Origin: Rhodospirillales bacterium
GTDB lineage: Bacteria > Pseudomonadota > Alphaproteobacteria > Rhodospirillales > Defluviicoccaceae
Direction: 5' to 3'
Assembly (NCBI GenBank): GCA_026125865.1
Contig: JAHCKI010000058.1
Span: 1-10,803, forward strand
DNA: 10,803 nucleotides
In this document: one piece after another, positions 6,855 to 10,803 of the stretch
Position numbering within the stretch: position 1 is the first letter of the stretch
Layout of the letters: the number at the start of each line of letters is the position of its first letter
Translations under genes and position numbers: made by a program
Notes under the pieces: model-generated
The model's database searches: none
Told to the model about the DNA's origin: nothing
Seen by the model: the letters and a program-made list of their open reading frames with translations, nothing else

Positions 6855-7319
6855 TTACTCGTTGAGGAGGGCCGGATCGCGATCCCAGGGCAGGTCGATC
6901 CACACGTCCTGCTCGAATTCCCGGATGAACGTATCGACAAAAGGCCGTCCCGTGGGTTTGGCGTAGAGGGTGGCATAGTGGGCGCGGGGCGCCATACGGC
7001 GCGCCTCCGCGGCGGTCGCGCCGCTGTCGACCAAGTCGTCGATGATCAGCCACCCCGACCCGTCTTCCACCACCGCCGGGACCGGCTTCAGCACAGTGAG
7101 CGGTCCCTTCACGGTGCCTTCGTAGCTGGCGATGCAGATGGTCTCGATCAGGCGGATCGACAGCAGGCGGCAAATGATCGCCGCGGGGACCAGACCGCCG
7201 CGACTGATGGCCAACACGCCTTTCCATGGTCCCAGCGGTTCCAAACGATGGGCGAGATCCGTCGCGTCGCGATGGGTTTCGTGCCATGACGTCGTGTGGA
7301 TCTTGCCTTCCGATTTCAC
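6855..7319 (-). CDS. gpt: Xanthine-guanine phosphoribosyltransferase
   Basis: This 154-residue protein closely follows E. coli Gpt (152 residues), which attaches ribose phosphate from PRPP to xanthine or guanine in purine salvage at the inner face of the membrane. Landmarks, counted from GTG 7319, are WKGVLAISRGGLVPAA (32-47), the PRPP-binding loop LIIDDLVDSGATA (91-103), YAKPTGRPFVDTF (119-131), and the C-terminal WIDLPWD (140-146) that contacts the purine. The frame can be extended to a TTG at 7364, which overlaps the upstream lipoprotein stop as TTGA, but those 15 extra residues have no counterpart in Gpt and no ribosome site. GTG 7319 has AAAGGA about 11 bases upstream and gives the expected length, so it is preferred. 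It follows the lipoprotein gene by 41 bases on the same strand, probably as one transcript. The active-site motifs are intact. Confidence 0.93.
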   Translation of the reverse strand: MKSEGKIHTTSWHETHRDATDLAHRLEPLGPWKGVLAISRGGLVPAAIICRLLSIRLIETICIASYEGTVKGPLTVLKPVPAVVEDGSGWLIIDDLVDSGATAAEARRMAPRAHYATLYAKPTGRPFVDTFIREFEQDVWIDLPWDRDPALLNE

Positions 7320-7360
7320 CGTCCCGGATGTCCTTTCAGCCGTGCCCGTTTGGTCGGGGC

Positions 7361-7843
7361 TCAATACCGCGTGTAGATGCGAACTTCGTTCGCTGCCGGC
7401 GCGGGAAGCGCCTCCTCCGCCATCACGATTCGCGTCGGCGGAAGCCCCATGGCGACCAGCGAGTCCCGCACCGCCTCGGCGCGTTTTCGCGATGGTGACG
7501 GCGCCGTCGACTTCCGCGATCGGGCGGTCGCCGGGGAGACCGCCACAAGATCGAAAACGGCGTTGGGTTGCCGGTCCAGGGTTTTACCGACGACCATGTA
7601 GAGAGACGTTTCGTACGATTCCCGATCGGCGTCGGGTTCGATGACCATGAGCGGCTGGACCAGGGGTCGCCGCTCCCCATCTTGTCGTGCCGGCTCGCCC
7701 TGCGGTCTCGCCGAGATGATGGCTGTTTCCTTGGAAGTGGCCTCGACGTTCGGATCCGGTTCCGCGGGCCAAAGAGCATCGCTGTCAAAGGTACAGCCCA
7801 ACAAAAATACAAATCCGGATAGCCCAAGAAACGCCAATCGCAT
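7361..7843 (-). CDS. Small outer-membrane lipoprotein with degenerate OmpA-like C-terminal domain
   Basis: A 160-residue predicted lipoprotein. The N-terminus MRLAFLGLSGFVFLLGC is a short lipoprotein signal with lipobox LLGC, so Cys17 would be lipidated; Thr at the next position favours the outer membrane. After a Pro- and charge-rich linker (about 20-62), residues 63-160 resemble a weak OmpA-type peptidoglycan-binding domain: LMVIEPDADRESYETSLY, a FDLVAVSP strand, KRAEAVRDSLVAMGLPPTRI (120-139) and a final EVRIYTRY. The usual NxxLSxxRA motif is reduced to SxxRAEAV, so peptidoglycan binding is uncertain. ATG 7843 is preferred to GTG 7852 because GGGGTGA sits six bases before it. Its stop lies 41 bases before the gpt start. 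No functional link with purine salvage is known to me, and the pairing may simply be a conserved neighbourhood. A TATCAT on the minus strand at 7914-7909 resembles a -10 box without a good -35. Confidence 0.72.
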   Translation of the reverse strand: MRLAFLGLSGFVFLLGCTFDSDALWPAEPDPNVEATSKETAIISARPQGEPARQDGERRPLVQPLMVIEPDADRESYETSLYMVVGKTLDRQPNAVFDLVAVSPATARSRKSTAPSPSRKRAEAVRDSLVAMGLPPTRIVMAEEALPAPAANEVRIYTRY

Positions 7844-8001
7844 CGTATTCACCCCGTTCGCCGTACCGGTTCACAATATTCAATGGGTAAGTTCAAGCGT
7901 GCTTTGAAATGATACTTTCTTAATCCTGGTATTGGGACGCCGTACGTTTGTCGCGGTACTGTAGACAAAAGAGCCTGCCGGAACAACGCCCTTGCGGTCG
8001 T

Positions 8002-8766
8002 TCAGGTCTTCGGGTCGGAGGCCGTGAAGCCCTTGACCAAGTCGATCGGGAAGGGAAATACGATGGTGGAGCTGCGGTCCGAGCTGATGGCGTGCAGCGT
8101 ATTCAGGTAGCGCAATTGCATCGCCTGCGGCTGGCCGCCCAGGATCTGCGCCGCCTCAAGAAACCGCTGCGCCGCCTGCAGTTCGCCCTCGGCATCGATG
8201 ACCTTGGCGCGCCGATTGCGCTCGGCTTCCGCCTGTTTGGCGATGGCCCGGATCATGCTCTCGTTGATGTCGACGTGCTTCAGTTCCACGTTGGCGACCT
8301 TGACGCCCCAGGCGTCTGTCTGTTCGTCGAGGATGCGCTGCAAGTCGCGGTTCAGCTTTTCCCGCTCGGCCAACATTTCGTCGAGATCATGCTGACCCAG
8401 GACGGAACGCAACGTCGTCTGAGCGAGCTGGCTGGTCGCCGCGAGAAAATCTTCCACTTGGATGATCGCTTTTTGCGCGTCGAGCACCCGCAAGTAGACG
8501 ACGGCATTGACCTTGACGGAGACGTTGTCACGGGAAATGACGTCCTGCTGCGGCACGTCGAGCACGCGCGTGCGCAGGTCGACCCGCACCATCTGCTGAA
8601 TGACCGGAATGACGATGATGAGGCCCGGTCCCTTCACCTTCCAGAAGCGCCCGAGCATGAAGACGACCCCGCGTTCGTACTCGCGCAGCACCCGCAGGGA
8701 CATGACGAGAACGAAGAGGAGGAAGACGGCGGGGACGATGACCCAGATCTCGTTGAAAAACGGCAT
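8002..8766 (-). CDS. Slipin-type SPFH/Band 7 membrane protein
   Basis: A 254-residue prokaryotic stomatin (slipin). Residues 7-25 form one hydrophobic N-terminal anchor. They are followed by the SPFH/Band 7 domain: [15 protein letters not shown] (27-41), [20 protein letters not shown] (47-66), the hallmark [20 protein letters not shown] (68-87), and [21 protein letters not shown] (two overlapping blocks, 119-139). An Ala/Glu-rich coiled-coil stretch (about 172-207) and FPFPIDL (237-243) complete the family pattern. Slipins oligomerise at the membrane and are typically encoded next to an NfeD protease, which cuts the slipin C-terminus in the Pyrococcus pair. That arrangement is present here: the gene starts 35 bases after the nfeD stop. 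ATG 8766 has GAGAGGG about 10 bases upstream. Length and motifs are normal for the family, so the assignment is firm, although the physiological role in bacteria is poorly known (membrane organisation or stress is suggested). Confidence 0.93.
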   Translation of the reverse strand: MPFFNEIWVIVPAVFLLFVLVMSLRVLREYERGVVFMLGRFWKVKGPGLIIVIPVIQQMVRVDLRTRVLDVPQQDVISRDNVSVKVNAVVYLRVLDAQKAIIQVEDFLAATSQLAQTTLRSVLGQHDLDEMLAEREKLNRDLQRILDEQTDAWGVKVANVELKHVDINESMIRAIAKQAEAERNRRAKVIDAEGELQAAQRFLEAAQILGGQPQAMQLRYLNTLHAISSDRSSTIVFPFPIDLVKGFTASDPKT

Positions 8767-8801
8767 GTCAGTAGGACCCTCTCAATTCTTGAAGCCTGAA
8801 G

Positions 8802-10208
8802 TCATTCAGGTGTCACGATCAAGGTCAGCCCGTCCAGGGCGACGACCCGTACCTTGGTTCCGGTTGCCGGCGATTGTTCGCTTCTGGCCTGCCACACCTC
8901 GCCGTGAATGCGAACGCGGCCCGTCCCATTGGCCCATTCAAGCACGGCACCGGTGCTGTCGATCATCTCCTCGATCCCGGATACCACCTGCCGTCGCCGT
9001 GAGCGCATCAGCACCGTGAGCAGGGCCAGCAAGAGAAGCGCCGCAACCAGCGCTATCGATGCCACCAATTCCCGGGCGACCATGAACCCGGGCACATCGG
9101 TGTCCATCAGCATGATCGACCCGATCACGAAAGAGGCGATGCCGCCGAGGCCAAGAACACCGAAGCTGGGTGTCACGGTCTCCGCCACGACCAGGCCCAC
9201 GCCGAGGAGCAGCATGGCGAAACCGGTGTAGTTCACCGGCAGCACATGGAACGCATAGAACGCAAGCAGGAGACAGATGGCGCCGATCACCCCAGGACCG
9301 ACCAGACCGGGGCTGTAGAATTCGAACAGAAGCCCGTAAATTCCAATGAGCATGAGGACGTAGGCCACGTTCGGATTGGTGATGACGGCGAGAACCTCGG
9401 TTCGCCAGTCGGGCCCACGGACGACGATATCAATGCCTGCGGTCCGGATTTGGCGGCTCTGCCCCTGCACCGTCACCTCGCGTCCCTCGAGCTGGGCGAG
9501 AAGGGCATTCAAATCGTCCGCCACCATATCGACGACATTCGCTTCCAGGGCATCGAGGGCGGCGAGGCTCGCGGCCTCGCGCACGGCCTTTTCGGCCCAT
9601 TCGCTATTGCGGCCGCGCAGTTGCGCGAGACTTCGGATATAGGCGACGGCGTCGCTGATCGCTTTGTCGGACAGGCCCGGATGGGACGACCGTTTCGCTT
9701 CGGCCTTGTCGCCGCCTTTGTCGCTGTCTTTTCCGGAGCCGGCGCCTTTTTCGTTGTCGCTTTCCCCAGGGTCAGGACCCGGGCTCGGCGACGGAAACGA
9801 CGGCCCGCCGATCTGAATCGGCGTCGCCGCACCCAGGTTCGTTCCCGGCGCCATGGCGGCCACATGACTGGCGTAACTGATGTAGGTGCCGGCGCTGGCG
9901 GCCCGTGCGCCGCTAGGCGCCACATACGTCACGACGGGAACGGCGGACGACAGAATACCTTGAATGATCTCGCGCATGGATGTGTCGAGCCCACCCGGCG
10001 TATCCATGCGGATGATGGCGACGACGGCGTTCCGTTCGGCGGCCTCGTTCAACCCGCGAACCACGTAATCGCTTGTCGCCGGGCCGATGGGGCCTTTCAC
10101 GTCAAGCAAAACCGCCACGTTGGCCGGCTCGGCTCGCGCCAAGGCCAAGCCCGAGAGCAACAGCCCGATGCAAATCAGAAACTTCAGAGGTTTGATGGTT
10201 TTGCTCAC
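8802..10208 (-). CDS. NfeD-family membrane serine protease (long form)
   Basis: A 468-residue long-form NfeD protein. It has a signal peptide ending near ALARA (residue 26), then a ClpP-class periplasmic protease domain (about 30-235): IIRMDTPGGLDTSMREII (65-82) and APSGARAASAGTYI (97-110), where Ser105 is the predicted nucleophile. The LSDKAISDAVAYIRSLAQ block (179-196) supplies Lys182 as the partner base, by comparison with the Ser-Lys dyad of Pyrococcus PH1510. RGRNSEWAEKAVREA (198-212) is also conserved. Four to five membrane helices follow (about 275-400), then a small OB-fold domain (about 410-468) ending LDGLTLIVTPE. Between the two catalytic residues lies a low-complexity insert (about 134-178) rich in Pro, Gly, Ser, Asp and Lys. 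The only in-frame start is GTG 10208, since TAG at 10224-10226 closes the frame; its ribosome site is weak. It is followed by the slipin gene, its likely substrate or partner. Confidence 0.93.
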   Translation of the reverse strand: MSKTIKPLKFLICIGLLLSGLALARAEPANVAVLLDVKGPIGPATSDYVVRGLNEAAERNAVVAIIRMDTPGGLDTSMREIIQGILSSAVPVVTYVAPSGARAASAGTYISYASHVAAMAPGTNLGAATPIQIGGPSFPSPSPGPDPGESDNEKGAGSGKDSDKGGDKAEAKRSSHPGLSDKAISDAVAYIRSLAQLRGRNSEWAEKAVREAASLAALDALEANVVDMVADDLNALLAQLEGREVTVQGQSRQIRTAGIDIVVRGPDWRTEVLAVITNPNVAYVLMLIGIYGLLFEFYSPGLVGPGVIGAICLLLAFYAFHVLPVNYTGFAMLLLGVGLVVAETVTPSFGVLGLGGIASFVIGSIMLMDTDVPGFMVARELVASIALVAALLLLALLTVLMRSRRRQVVSGIEEMIDSTGAVLEWANGTGRVRIHGEVWQARSEQSPATGTKVRVVALDGLTLIVTPE

Positions 10209-10227
10209 TCCGTTGTTTGCTCGCTAA

Positions 10228-10257
10228 AATATAGTTCGCAGTCGGAACCTCGACCAA
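10228..10257 (-). promoter_or_regulatory. Candidate sigma-70 promoter for the nfeD-slipin operon
   Basis: Read on the minus strand, TTGGTC (10257-10252) and TATATT (10233-10228) are spaced by 18 bases, matching four of six bases at each consensus box. Transcription would begin near 10221, leaving only about a dozen leader bases before GTG 10208, which fits the weak ribosome site of that gene. The pair lies in the 62-base gap after the SDR gene, so it would give the nfeD-slipin pair its own promoter. Confidence 0.42.
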
Positions 10258-10270
10258 TGATTACCCATTC

Positions 10271-10803
10271 TCAATGGGATTTCCAGTCACTCACGGCGGC
10301 GCTGTTTTGGCGCTCCGCGTCCAGGATACCGCGCAACCCCGCGCGGAAGTCGGGCCAAGCCAATTCGACCCCCAGCTCTCGCTTGATGCGAGCGTTGCTG
10401 ACCTGACGGTTATCCCGCCAAAAACTTAAAGCCATTTGCGACATGGTTTTTGCCGCCTCGTCGAAGGGACGCAGCGGTGGTCGGGTGACGCCGAGCAGAT
10501 CACAGGCGAACGCCGTGACGTCGGCCGGTTTGGCGGGCACGTCGTCGCACACGTTGTAGATGGCGCCGGGATAGGGGCGCGCCATGGAGGCCATGAGAAC
10601 ATTGGCGACATCGTCCACATGGATGCGCGAAAAGAGGTTCGGCAGGTCGATACGACGGGCCCGCCCGGCGCGAACCTGGTCAAGGGTATTTCTCCCGCGT
10701 CCATAGATACCGGCGAGCCGAAAAAGGTGAACGGGAAGTCCGCGGATGCGGCCAAGCTCCAACCAGCGGCGCTCGGCTTCCACACGACGGCGGCTGCGGT
10801 CCG
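10271..10803 (-). CDS. YeeZ-like SDR-family NAD(P)-binding protein, C-terminal part (5' end outside window)
   Basis: The minus-strand frame is open from the right edge to the TGA at 10273-10271, showing 176 residues. The GTG at 10783 is internal: the sequence before it (DRSRRRVEAERRW) matches the family, so the start is outside the window. It fits the extended short-chain dehydrogenase/epimerase group related to YeeZ: LPVHLFRLAGIYGRGRNTLD follows the expected catalytic region, then RIHVDDVANVLMASM, YNVCDDVPAKPADVTAFAC, and the C-terminal RDNRQVSNARIKRELG. The Rossmann nucleotide-binding motif and catalytic Tyr-Lys are not visible. The likely role is an NAD(P)-dependent sugar-nucleotide or small-molecule oxidoreductase, but YeeZ-type proteins lack a firm function. 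Its stop overlaps a six-base stem-loop (CCCATT, loop CTC, AATGGG; 10264-10278) with no T run. Confidence 0.85.
   Translation of the reverse strand, partial: DRSRRRVEAERRWLELGRIRGLPVHLFRLAGIYGRGRNTLDQVRAGRARRIDLPNLFSRIHVDDVANVLMASMARPYPGAIYNVCDDVPAKPADVTAFACDLLGVTRPPLRPFDEAAKTMSQMALSFWRDNRQVSNARIKRELGVELAWPDFRAGLRGILDAERQNSAAVSDWKSH

Noticed and set aside
7985..8002. Hairpin after the slipin stop with a GCAA loop on the minus strand (AACG, mismatch, CC paired with GG, mismatch, CGTT)
   Set aside because: The stem is interrupted and short, it overlaps the stop codon, and the only T run (7970-7967) is about 15 bases further on.
7948..8799. Long plus-strand ORF of 283 codons opposite the slipin gene
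   Set aside because: It mirrors a well-conserved slipin gene and shows no domain of its own.
9246..10406. Long plus-strand ORF of 386 codons opposite nfeD
   Set aside because: It is a frame shadow of the NfeD gene; His/Arg/Gly-rich with no recognisable motif.

Overview
The window is GC-rich, densely coded, and looks like a chromosomal segment of an alphaproteobacterium, probably Rhodospirillales-like. That placement is an inference from the style of the protein families (TPR-glycosyltransferase and TPR-sulfotransferase fusions, a slipin/NfeD pair, a small lipoprotein next to an xanthine phosphoribosyltransferase). No rRNA, tRNA, CRISPR array, IS element or phage gene was seen. Nine protein genes are supported; the first and last run off the window edges.

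Layout. (1) Positions 1-3578, plus strand: a tight three-gene unit with the C-terminal part of a family-9-type glycosyltransferase of the TPR-linked class, a stand-alone sulfotransferase whose start overlaps the previous stop by four bases, and a TPR-sulfotransferase fusion 13 bases further on. Together they suggest building and sulfating a surface glycan or another acceptor. (2) Positions 3579-3840: a gap with two adjacent stem-loops and no convincing gene. (3) Positions 3841-4911, plus: an N-terminal-nucleophile amidase of the acid ceramidase/NAAA type. Its 3' end overlaps, tail to tail by 74 bases, a minus-strand MFS transporter (4838-6088). (4) Positions 6089-6286: a divergent control region with inverted and direct repeats, then a DUF2062 membrane protein (6287-6838, plus) whose 5' end is odd. 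(5) Minus strand 7843 to 6855: an OmpA-like lipoprotein followed by xanthine-guanine phosphoribosyltransferase (gpt). (6) Minus strand 10208 to 8002: an NfeD-type membrane serine protease and its slipin (SPFH/Band 7) partner, behind a plausible sigma-70 promoter. (7) Minus strand 10803 to 10271: the C-terminal part of a YeeZ-like SDR-family protein.

Most of this is recognisable. I see no clear new multi-gene system. The parts most worth a second look are the glycosyltransferase/double-sulfotransferase unit, the ceramidase-like amidase with its shifted catalytic spacing and overlapping 3' end, and the DUF2062 start region.
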